48,564 nt of DNA, taken from IMG/VR virus record IMGVR_UViG_3300007345_000066, positions 1-48,564 of that record. The stretch is one strand, 5' to 3'. A model generated the notes under the pieces. That model saw nothing but the letters and a program-made list of their open reading frames with translations. It was not told the origin of the DNA and did not search any database. Position 1 is the stretch's first letter. Every line of letters begins with the position of its first letter. The DNA is from a virus. Position numbers and translations under genes: made by a program. Below, in pieces: positions 43,703 through 48,376 of this stretch.

Positions 43703-43897
43703 TCAAAACGAAGACTCAGATACTGATTTTTTATTTACGATTAATTCTTCGTAATTTAAATCCTCTTTCTGATACTCGCTTGAAGTCAAATCTACAAGTG
43801 TAAGTAGAGTGTTCCAAGTCTTGTAAAACTCCTCTTCCTTGAGTGAGTGATACAAACACTTCTCCTTTGCGTATATGTGATATACCTTTTCTAACAT
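43703..43897 (-). CDS. Small conserved protein, 64 aa
   Basis: 64 aa beginning MLEKVYHIYAKEKCLYHSLK, then EEEFYKTWNTLLTLVDLTSS and a Ser/Glu-rich tail. It is helical and charged. I recognise the 'KVYHIYAK.KCL..SLKEEEF...W' pattern as a small protein frequent in marine T4-like cyanophages, but no function is known to me. It starts 9 nt after the stop of the 51-aa membrane protein gene, so the two are probably co-translated. Confidence 0.82.
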   Translation of the reverse strand: MLEKVYHIYAKEKCLYHSLKEEEFYKTWNTLLTLVDLTSSEYQKEDLNYEELIVNKKSVSESSF

Positions 43898-43906
43898 ATT
43901 GAATTC

Positions 43907-44062
43907 TTATTGTTTCAATGCATTATATATCATCACTACAACTGCCCCAAATAAGACCATCAGCGGAAATCGGAATACATCAAAAAATCTTTCAGGATAT
44001 CTTATGATCCACCCCGCAAAAATAACTTTCCAAAAACTCCAATACTGTTTACGTTTACTCAT
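43907..44062 (-). CDS. Small membrane protein, 51 aa
   Basis: Read directly: ATG 44062 to TAA 43907, MSKRKQYWSFWKVIFAGWII, then RYPERFFDVFRF and PLMVLFGAVVVMIYNALKQ. A basic N-terminus precedes an aromatic amphipathic stretch, and residues about 33-47 (PLMVLFGAVVVMIYN) form a likely transmembrane helix, so a single-pass inner-membrane protein is likely. Size and layout recall small lysis-timing, superinfection-exclusion or envelope-modifying proteins, but nothing specific can be assigned. It is the first gene after the regulatory gap 44063-44308. Confidence 0.78.
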   Translation of the reverse strand: MSKRKQYWSFWKVIFAGWIIRYPERFFDVFRFPLMVLFGAVVVMIYNALKQ

Positions 44063-44308
44063 CTCTACATACCAAAAAATTTTTCCGGGATTTTTTTTAT
44101 TTTATTTGATACCCTTCGAGGTCTTTTGAAAAAAGTCTTAGAGTGATATAGATCTCTTAGGGGCATACTTTTATAGCTTAGGGGTACCTTAAGAAAATAA
44201 TATACGAGGGCCGCCTTATACTTAAGGGGCAAACTTTTTTCTAACTGCCTATCACGAATGCTCCGAACGAATAAGGAATATCCCCATTCGTTCGTGCATC
44301 GCTAAGTG
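44063..44308 (-). promoter_or_regulatory. 246-bp regulatory gap with three CCCCTWAG repeats
   Basis: There is no gene in this gap. On the minus strand three copies of a short motif occur: GCCCCTTAAGTATAAGG (from 44230), TACCCCTAAGCTATAAAAG (from 44186) and GCCCCTAAGAGATCTATATC (from 44164). Each places CCCCT(T)AAG just before a TATA-like sequence. A-rich runs follow toward the 51-aa gene. This looks like a cluster of promoters or operator sites at the border between the higher-GC early-type genes and the AT-rich late region. The repeats are directly visible; the role is inferred. Confidence 0.5.
44264..44294 (-). terminator. Strong hairpin after the 78-aa gene (possible terminator)
   Basis: CGAACGAAT and ATTCGTTCG form a 9-bp perfect stem, with inner GGA/TCC pairing, starting 15 nt after the 78-aa stop. 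No T-run follows directly; an A-run comes about 20 nt later. It may stabilise the mRNA 3' end or act as an unusual terminator. Confidence 0.45.
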
Positions 44309-44545
44309 TCAACGAAGGGCAGACTTAAGTGCAATCTCTTCAGGGCGGAGTTGCCCTGCTTTGAGTCTACCATTGCCACCCGTAGAGTTATTCCAACGGG
44401 TGCCAGCACCGCCTACACGACTCATCACCAATTCACTGCGGCGGGGTTTACGTTGCGGCAAACGAGTAACCTTCACCTTCCCTTGAATCTCAGCGATGAG
44501 AAGGTCAGTGGAGGATGCAGCAGCAAGTGTCGAAATGTCGGTCAT
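44309..44545 (-). CDS. Small basic protein, 78 aa
   Basis: 78 aa: TDISTLAAASSTDLLIAEIQ, then GKVKVTRLPQRKPRRSELVM and a Gly/Asn-rich stretch with STGGNGRLKAGQL. A short helix is followed by an Arg/Lys-rich central part, so nucleic-acid or ribosome binding is possible but unproven. The antisense strand also has an 81-codon ORF, but this strand agrees with all neighbours and has a TATACT motif about 30 nt upstream. The stop TGA lies in TTGACACTTAG, the same sequence that precedes several starts nearby. No family recognised. Confidence 0.65.
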   Translation of the reverse strand: MTDISTLAAASSTDLLIAEIQGKVKVTRLPQRKPRRSELVMSRVGGAGTRWNNSTGGNGRLKAGQLRPEEIALKSALR

Positions 44546-44573
44546 CAGTGAGTGTCGTTTAGGAATGAATGAG

Positions 44574-44579
44574 AGTATA
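44574..44579 (-). promoter_or_regulatory. TTCCTTTATACT module, copy A
   Basis: TATACT preceded by TTCCTT, between the 59-aa gene stop and the 78-aa start (29 nt downstream). One of four copies in the early-type region. TATACT is a good -10 match but no TTGACA-like -35 sits 17 nt upstream. Confidence 0.45.
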
Positions 44580-44590
44580 AAGGAACCCGA

Positions 44591-44770
44591 TCAATCTAGG
44601 CATCCCTTATCGTCTAGAATGCCCCAACAAATGTCCACTCCGTTGACAGCAGGATAGATTCCAAAGTAACAGCGCCCCACAGAAATGGCGAAGAATTCGT
44701 CACCTGTGCGTGCGGTGCGATCTAGCGCAACGTAGAAAATGTTGCTGAGAGAGATAGGAGTTGAAATCAT
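44591..44770 (-). CDS. Small protein, 59 aa
   Basis: 59 aa starting ISTPISLSNIFYVALDRTAR after Met and continuing TGDEFFAISVGRCYFGIYPA and VNGVDICWGILDDKGCLD. It is beta-rich with three cysteines. An in-frame ATG at 44884 would lengthen it by 38 residues, but that extension overlaps the 58-aa gene, so I chose 44770, which is preceded by the recurrent leader TTGACACTTAAG. A compact 'FFAISVGRCYFGIYPAVNG' core suggests a small folded domain. No function recognised. Confidence 0.66.
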   Translation of the reverse strand: MISTPISLSNIFYVALDRTARTGDEFFAISVGRCYFGIYPAVNGVDICWGILDDKGCLD

Positions 44771-44807
44771 CTTAAGTGTCAACGAATGGGAGATGTATGG
44801 GAAAGAG

Positions 44808-44984
44808 TTAACCTTGCTTCCCAACGTAGTCTGTATGCAACCCTGCAAGTTCAGCAGTAGGGTAACCATCGATTTTCCAACCACGGGTATGGGAATTCGC
44901 TTGAGATTTGCCCTTTAAAACATTAGTCCCCACCCAGATAGTTTGGCGGGTTTTGATGTCAGTTGCTTGCGACCAGAGTGCCAT
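44808..44984 (-). CDS. Small protein, 58 aa
   Basis: Read directly: ATG 44984 to TAA 44808, MALWSQATDIKTRQTIWVGT, then NVLKGKSQANSHTRGWKIDG and YPTAELAGLHTDYVGKQG. It is basic, Trp/Gly-containing and probably a small beta domain. The frame is clean and protein-like, and it displaces the upstream extension of the next ORF. No family recognised. Gaps to neighbours are short (28 and 37 nt), fitting an early operon of mini-genes. Confidence 0.68.
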   Translation of the reverse strand: MALWSQATDIKTRQTIWVGTNVLKGKSQANSHTRGWKIDGYPTAELAGLHTDYVGKQG

Positions 44985-45012
44985 AGGAATTCAGGTAAAA
45001 GTTACAGAGAAA

Positions 45013-45258
45013 TCAGAATGCAATCTGCTCAAGAGTAGGAGACGAAATTGCCGCATAATGTGCAGCGCAATCGTTAATGTTCTCTTCTACGATTGCATCA
45101 ACCAAAGTGTCAAGAATTTCAAGAATTTGAGTTCCGTTAGCACCTTGGCGAAGCATACCGATAGAGGTCGAACGATCGAACATTTGAGAAAGAAAGAAAC
45201 AACGTTTTGGGGATTTGCCCTGCTGAGAGAATCGAACTCTCACACCGTTAAGTGTCAC
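45013..45258 (-). CDS. Small conserved-looking protein, 81 aa (GTG start)
   Basis: 81 aa from a GTG at 45258: TLNGVRVRFSQQGKSPKRCF, FLSQMFDRSTSIGMLRQGAN, then a helical acidic part 'QILEILDTLVDAIVEENIND' and 'CAAHYAAISSPTLEQIAF'. The C-terminal half is like small proteins common in T4-like cyanophages. No in-frame ATG lies upstream before a stop, so GTG is used; a second in-frame GTG at 45243 is possible. The start is preceded by an 8-bp hairpin that ends the upstream ArdA-like gene. Function unknown. Confidence 0.72.
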   Translation of the reverse strand: MTLNGVRVRFSQQGKSPKRCFFLSQMFDRSTSIGMLRQGANGTQILEILDTLVDAIVEENINDCAAHYAAISSPTLEQIAF

Positions 45259-45267
45259 CAGAGCAGA

Positions 45268-45300
45268 GAAGAAAGGCAGAGTTGATGTAGGGAACTCTGC
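45268..45300 (-). terminator. Terminator after the ArdA-like gene
   Basis: On the minus strand GCAGAGTT and AACTCTGC form an 8-bp perfect stem around a 9-nt loop, followed by the pyrimidine tract CTTTCTTCTCT. It starts 13 nt after the stop at 45313. Confidence 0.7.
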
Positions 45301-45312
45301 AACCCTTAGTGA

Positions 45313-45750
45313 TCAGTTATCGGAGAAAATGTGGATGGGGCAATAGGTATCACCGTCATTGCAGGCAGTGAAATCATAGCGAAGATTGGTGTCCCAAGTT
45401 GCTTGCCAATCGACAACAACATAGGAAGGAACGTCACCGTAAACTTCAACGGTATATTCTTCGGCAAAATCTGCCTCAGATTGATAATGTCCACGGTAGC
45501 GATCGTCGCAGTCCTGAATGTAGGAGATGCACCCCATTTCTTCGATCAAAGCGTCAACCGCTTCATAACCGATTGCTTCACCACAGCGCACATATTCTTC
45601 ATAATAAGTCACGAAATCGGACTCATTTTGCTCATCAATGAACTCTAGCATTGCTGCCAGTTCATAGTTCTCATCCAGCAATTCGTCGATCTTGCTCACA
45701 GTATCAGCGGCAAGCATTTCACGATAGTTTGCAGTCAGAGTCACGGTCAT
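45313..45750 (-). CDS. ArdA-like antirestriction protein, 145 aa
   Basis: 145 aa and strongly acidic. Residues 85-99 (YRGHYQSEADFAEEY) match the ArdA family signature 'Y.G.f.s..dFA.ey', followed by 'VPSYVVVDWQATWDTNL' at about 107-123, corresponding to 'P..l..Y.Dye..ar.l'. The N-terminal part carries 'DFVTYYEEYVRCGEAIGYEA', also ArdA-like. ArdA proteins mimic B-form DNA by surface negative charge and block type I restriction enzymes, so it would protect the incoming genome. ArdA is usually about 165 aa, so it is slightly short. It has its own sigma70-type promoter and terminator, fitting immediate-early expression. Family match by motif only. Confidence 0.68.
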   Translation of the reverse strand: MTVTLTANYREMLAADTVSKIDELLDENYELAAMLEFIDEQNESDFVTYYEEYVRCGEAIGYEAVDALIEEMGCISYIQDCDDRYRGHYQSEADFAEEYTVEVYGDVPSYVVVDWQATWDTNLRYDFTACNDGDTYCPIHIFSDN

Positions 45751-45810
45751 TTGAGTCAGTTAAGAGGTGAGCAGTGAGGCGGGGTTCGTTTCCCTCCCCC
45801 CGTTGAAACC

Positions 45811-45839
45811 AATATAGGATTTTTGGGGGGGCAGGTCAA
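45811..45839 (-). promoter_or_regulatory. Sigma70-type early promoter TTGACC-17-TATATT
   Basis: On the minus strand TTGACC (45839-45834) and TATATT (45816-45811) are separated by exactly 17 bp, near the bacterial housekeeping consensus. The ArdA-like gene starts about 60 nt downstream. This is the type of promoter used by host RNA polymerase right after infection. Confidence 0.8.
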
Positions 45840-45895
45840 GGGGTTTCAGGGCATTTGGGTCCAGTTCGGGAATTGGCACACGGGCGGCTGACTTA

Positions 45896-45901
45896 AGTAT
45901 A
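45896..45901 (-). promoter_or_regulatory. TTTCTTTATACT module, copy B
   Basis: TATACT followed by TAAGTCAGCCGCCCGTG and GTGCCAAT, preceded by a stem-loop ending GGGCG and TTTCTTT. It may be the U-tract of a terminator for the 51-aa gene, a -10 box, or both. Confidence 0.45.
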
Positions 45902-45933
45902 AAGAAACGCCCAGAGATGCCTCTAGAAGGCGC
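45902..45933 (-). terminator. Possible terminator after the 51-aa gene
   Basis: CTAGAG-GCAT-CTCTGG forms a 6-bp stem extended by CGC/GCG with a bulge, followed by TTTCTTTAT. A second stem CCCTGA/TCAGGG (45942-45960) lies just upstream, right after the stop codon. Confidence 0.5.
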
Positions 45934-45965
45934 TACAATGCCCCTGAAACATTCTCAGGGTGTCT

Positions 45966-46121
45966 TCACACGAATTCCATCAGAATGTAGTCTGTCGGCA
46001 ACTCATACTCTTCTGCCATCTTGTTAACTTGAGTCCAGAATTCTTCGGACTCTTCATGATGCTTAATGAACAGGTCTAGAGTAGAGTCACTCATCCAAGA
46101 TTTCTGATTCAGACTTGACAT
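45966..46121 (-). CDS. Small protein, 51 aa
   Basis: Starting at ATG 46121, which has an excellent AAGGAGA 6 nt upstream, the product is MSSLNQKSWMSDSTLDLFIK, then HHEESEEFWTQVNKMAEEYE and LPTDYILMEFV (51 aa). It is acidic and helical. An upstream in-frame ATG (46172) would add 17 residues but would place the ribosome binding site inside the coding region and has none of its own, so I reject it. TATACA at 46138-46143 may be a -10 box. Function unknown. Confidence 0.76.
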   Translation of the reverse strand: MSSLNQKSWMSDSTLDLFIKHHEESEEFWTQVNKMAEEYELPTDYILMEFV

Positions 46122-46181
46122 AGGGTCTCCTTTTGATGTATAATGTGCCTTGTCACCAATGATGACAATCAAGACTCTAAG

Positions 46182-47135
46182 TTAACTAGAAACAGAGAAC
46201 TTAGAGTTGTTGAAGTTTGCCATACTGAACACTTCACGATTTACCAACTTAATTGACCCCAAGGCATTAGAAAAGACGTAACCTTCGGCATCAATTCGAT
46301 CATAACCAATGTAAGCAGCAGGACCCAAGTTACGGCAGAGGAATAGAGCATCTTCTTTGATGGACTTAACGAGTTTCCAGAATTCAATCAGAAGGTGATC
46401 ACAATCGAAGTCTTTTGCATCGATTTCCTGACCCTCACGAATGCACTTGTTGAGTTGCCTTGTGATCTTGATTGCTTCCTTAGGAGTTGCAAAATTCACA
46501 AGTTGTGCCATTTGCTTAGCGAAACCAATAACTTCCTTAAGGTCATGAAACTGGTTGGAATCACTGTGCTGAACGTAGCACTCTGGTTTCAGAAAGTAAC
46601 ACGTTTCAGTGGAAGAAAGGTTATCAACCAAAGGGTAACATACAGCGTCACGAAGGTCATTTTCTGCGAAGTATTCGGTATGGGGAGCAATAATGATTTG
46701 CTGATCGATTACCTCACCAAACTTGTAAGTGATCGTGTTGGGAGTAAACTCATCGCTATCGCCAAACCCAATAAAATCACCTTGGATGATAGAATCGGTG
46801 TGAGGAAGACAATCAAAGCAGCAATGCAGAATAACCGCAACCTCACCCGAATAGAACTGGTCAATTTCTTCATGAGAGTGTGCAATTCGGATTTTAACCT
46901 TGTTAAAAACTGCCTTAGTTCCTACGAAACGAAGACCATTGGCGGGGTTAATCCCCCAAACGATTGCAGGTGCTCCGTCAAGTTTGACGGAGAGGTGACC
47001 CTCATGGAGCAGACAATCAAGTGCTTTAAGGTCACCCGAGAGAACCGTATCTTCAGGGTGTTCGAGGTGGAGATTTTGCATTTGAGTGTCAGTGAGGTTC
47101 CCTTTGTTCGTTACTTCGTAACAATAGTCGATCAC
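46182..47135 (-). CDS. Nucleotidyltransferase/ligase-superfamily-like protein, 317 aa (GTG start)
   Basis: 317 aa. The motifs follow the order of covalent nucleotidyltransferases (DNA/RNA ligases, capping enzymes): KLDG at 51-54 (Lys51 the candidate nucleotide-binding lysine) in 'GHLSVKLDGAPAIVWGINP'; FVGTKAVFNK at 70-79; GDFIGFG at 119-125; DAEGYVF at 282-288 (motif IV-like EGxV); SIKLVN at 294-299 (motif V-like with Lys296). Related proteins in large phages are annotated DUF6267, as far as I recall. Activity could be RNA or DNA end joining or adenylylation; unproven. The GTG at 47135 has AAAGGG 5 nt upstream. An alternative ATG at 47081 (299 aa) has the leader ACACTCAAATG seen at other starts. 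It lies alone between structured gaps. Confidence 0.72.
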   Translation of the reverse strand: MIDYCYEVTNKGNLTDTQMQNLHLEHPEDTVLSGDLKALDCLLHEGHLSVKLDGAPAIVWGINPANGLRFVGTKAVFNKVKIRIAHSHEEIDQFYSGEVAVILHCCFDCLPHTDSIIQGDFIGFGDSDEFTPNTITYKFGEVIDQQIIIAPHTEYFAENDLRDAVCYPLVDNLSSTETCYFLKPECYVQHSDSNQFHDLKEVIGFAKQMAQLVNFATPKEAIKITRQLNKCIREGQEIDAKDFDCDHLLIEFWKLVKSIKEDALFLCRNLGPAAYIGYDRIDAEGYVFSNALGSIKLVNREVFSMANFNNSKFSVSS

Positions 47136-47136
47136 G

Positions 47137-47169
47137 GTGCCCTTTGGGGGGAATGGTGGGCACTCCCCC
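47137..47169 (-). promoter_or_regulatory. Structured leader covering the ligase-like ribosome binding site
   Basis: GGGGGA/TCCCCC (47169-47164 with 47152-47147) and GTGCCC/GGGCAC (47163-47158 with 47142-47137) are interleaved 6-bp stems. The second would hide the GGG of the ribosome binding site just before GTG 47135. A third partner CCCCC lies upstream, so alternative folds are possible. Confidence 0.45.
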
Positions 47170-47182
47170 GATTGGCACAGGG

Positions 47183-47213
47183 GGTCGGCCGACCTGAGTA
47201 TAAAGAACTCAGG
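47183..47213 (-). promoter_or_regulatory. TTCTTTATACT module, copy C, with two inverted repeats
   Basis: CCTGAGT/ACTCAGG (7-bp stem, loop TCTTTAT) overlaps TATACT at 47197-47202, and adjoins a perfect 12-bp palindrome GGTCGGCCGACC at 47183-47194. It lies 14 nt after the 105-aa gene stop and 48 nt before the ligase-like start. Terminator, operator or promoter. Confidence 0.5.
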
Positions 47214-47226
47214 GGCACGGTTAGTG

Positions 47227-47544
47227 TCAGCAAACCAACTCCATGTTCAGGTTATTCACACACTGAACACCGCAATAGTATGCATCCAACCAGTTAGAGA
47301 AAAATTCAACAGTTTCAGTAACAGAGTGGCGAGAATTCACCTCTTTACGATAAGAAACTGCGAACACATCCACAGTTCCGTTGTCAACGTACTTTGCAGA
47401 GTGAGTGATAGCAATGGCGCTATTCTCCTTGAAACGATACACTGAACGAGTGTTCAGGTGATGAGCAGTCAACTCACTGCCAAAGTGTTGCTCTGCCTTC
47501 CAACCTTGGGAGAAAAGTGACATTTGAGTTGCGTTGTTTTCCAT
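47227..47544 (-). CDS. Protein of unknown function, 105 aa
   Basis: 105 aa: ENNATQMSLFSQGWKAEQHF after Met, a basic middle (HLNTRSVYRFKENSAIAITH), then VFAVSYRKEVNSRHSVTETV and a C-terminal 'WLDAYYCGVQCVNNLNMELV'. It looks like a small alpha/beta domain with aromatic and cysteine residues near the end. ATG 47544 has AGGAT 5 nt upstream; an internal ATG at 47523 (98 aa) follows AACTCAA, the leader found at other starts. An overlapping 96-codon ORF in another frame is rejected. No family recognised. Confidence 0.68.
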   Translation of the reverse strand: MENNATQMSLFSQGWKAEQHFGSELTAHHLNTRSVYRFKENSAIAITHSAKYVDNGTVDVFAVSYRKEVNSRHSVTETVEFFSNWLDAYYCGVQCVNNLNMELVC

Positions 47545-47565
47545 GATCCTATAATTGCACAGATC

Positions 47566-47616
47566 GCCGCCAATTTCAACCGCTCTTGTGCCACTCTGCC
47601 AACTGGTTGCGGCGGC
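47566..47616 (-). promoter_or_regulatory. Structured leader of the 105-aa gene
   Basis: GCCGCC pairs with GGCGGC (47616-47611 with 47571-47566) and, inside it, CAACC with GGTTG (47609-47605 with 47581-47577), leaving a loop containing AGTTGGCAGAGTGGCAC. The element lies 22-72 nt before the 105-aa start codon, just after TATACT copy D. Confidence 0.4.
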
Positions 47617-47623
47617 TGACCTG

Positions 47624-47629
47624 AGTATA
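47624..47629 (-). promoter_or_regulatory. TTTCTTTATACT module, copy D
   Basis: TATACT directly after the terminator T-tract and followed by CAGGTCAGCCGCCGC, nearly as in copies B and C. Confidence 0.45.
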
Positions 47630-47653
47630 AAGAAAGGGGAGTTAATCCTCCCC
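47628..47653 (-). terminator. Rho-independent terminator before the 105-aa gene
   Basis: On the minus strand GGGGAG-GATTAA-CTCCCC forms a 6-bp GC-rich stem followed by TTTCTTTA. It ends transcription from the pair of genes at 47818-48323. The gap 47545-47817 (273 bp) otherwise holds only repeat and leader elements. Confidence 0.75.
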
Positions 47654-47817
47654 TGATGTAGAGTGTTGAGAGTTTATCACCAGCAGTAGAGTTGCCAACT
47701 GACTCACTAGGAGTGGTGATCGGGTGTCCTGTGCCCCTCTCAACTTCTATACAATACACGATTTAGGTGCCCTGTGTTGAAATAGTGGACACCTTGCCAA
47801 CTGGTCGGGCAGCCGAC

Positions 47818-48009
47818 TCAGTTAGTGTTACTTTCCTCCAAAATGTGTGGGTAGTATTCATTAACTTCTTCAGTCAATTCATCATCCGAATACTTATCAT
47901 AACCTTCCATCAGGTAGTCATAACAAAGGCAGGTCATTGTCTTAAGGTCCATGTCATCAATTATTTGCTGGACCATTTGATCTTGGAGGTCTTTGCGGTT
48001 CATTGTCAT
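47818..48009 (-). CDS. Small acidic protein, 63 aa
   Basis: 63 aa: MTMNRKDLQDQMVQQIIDDM, DLKTMTCLCYDYLMEGYDKY, SDDELTEEVNEYYPHILEES, NTN. Acidic and helical. I recognise the 'QMV.QIIDDMDLKTM..Y.....YDKYS.DEL..EV..YYP.LLE' pattern as a small protein widespread in marine T4-like cyanophages; its function is not known to me. The start overlaps the stop of the upstream 105-aa gene (ATGA), so the two are coupled. A leader CTCAAATG precedes the start. Confidence 0.85.
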   Translation of the reverse strand: MTMNRKDLQDQMVQQIIDDMDLKTMTCLCYDYLMEGYDKYSDDELTEEVNEYYPHILEESNTN

Positions 48010-48323
48010 TTGAGAATGGTACGGTAGTCAATAGATTTGATGCACCAACCTGTAGCATCACTAATCCCATCAACTAAATCTTCTTCATTGTCTACCTCCA
48101 AGATTTGCCCAATGTATTCTTGAGCAAGTTTTTCTTCGGTGCAGATTCTATCACTCTCAGACCAGTAATCTTCAGGGTTTGCACCTTCATTAAAGATGTC
48201 TTCATCAAGACTACAATCGAACTCAATGTTGGTGATTTGAAATTGCATACTCAATTTTCGTTCGGGAATGTCAAAGATTTCACCAGGCATGTCTTGAATC
48301 TCTTGCCAAAGTTCATCAAACAT
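48006..48323 (-). CDS. Acidic protein of unknown function, 105 aa
   Basis: 105 aa, very acidic: FDELWQEIQDMPGEIFDIPE, 'KLSMQFQITNIEFDCSLDED', then 'YWSESDRICTEEKLAQEYIG' and 'SDATGWCIKSIDYRTILK'. A mixed alpha/beta small domain. High negative charge might hint at DNA mimicry or a protein inhibitor, but no motif supports this. It ends in an ATGA overlap with the 63-aa gene. The upstream sequence is T/C-rich (CCCCTTTTCCTATTCTACA) without a clear ribosome binding site. Confidence 0.76.
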   Translation of the reverse strand: MFDELWQEIQDMPGEIFDIPERKLSMQFQITNIEFDCSLDEDIFNEGANPEDYWSESDRICTEEKLAQEYIGQILEVDNEEDLVDGISDATGWCIKSIDYRTILK

Positions 48324-48357
48324 TGTAGAATAGGAAAAGGGGTTTGAGTTAATTAAC

Positions 48358-48376
48358 GAAGGGGATTTACCCCTTC
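48358..48376 (-). terminator. Hairpin at the end of the partial right-edge gene
   Basis: GAAGGGG-TAAAT-CCCCTTC is a 7-bp perfect stem that includes the stop codon in its loop. No T-run follows, so termination would be weak. Confidence 0.4.

Noticed and set aside
43899-44129. 76-codon plus-strand ORF
   Set aside because: Antisense to the 51-aa membrane protein gene, which has the same orientation as its neighbours and short spacing to the next gene.
44771-44884. 38-residue N-terminal extension of the 59-aa gene
   Set aside because: It overlaps the convincing 58-aa gene at 44808-44984 in a different frame.
45225-45241. tRNA-like T-arm (GAGAG-TTCGATT-CTCTC on the minus strand)
   Set aside because: No matching D-arm, anticodon arm or acceptor stem can be formed nearby, and the bases encode VRVRFSQ in a plausible protein.
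46395-47297. 300-codon plus-strand ORF
   Set aside because: Antisense to the ligase-like gene, which has recognisable motifs; it also crosses the regulatory gap and is on the strand opposite to all other genes.
45890-47633. Plus-strand TATAAAGA sequences as antisense late promoters
   Set aside because: They differ from NATAAATA by one base and are simply the reverse of the TATACT module; no plus-strand gene follows.
47469-47759. 96-codon minus-strand ORF
   Set aside because: It spans a terminator, the TATACT module and a structured leader, and overlaps the 105-aa gene in another frame; it is not protein-like after residue 45.
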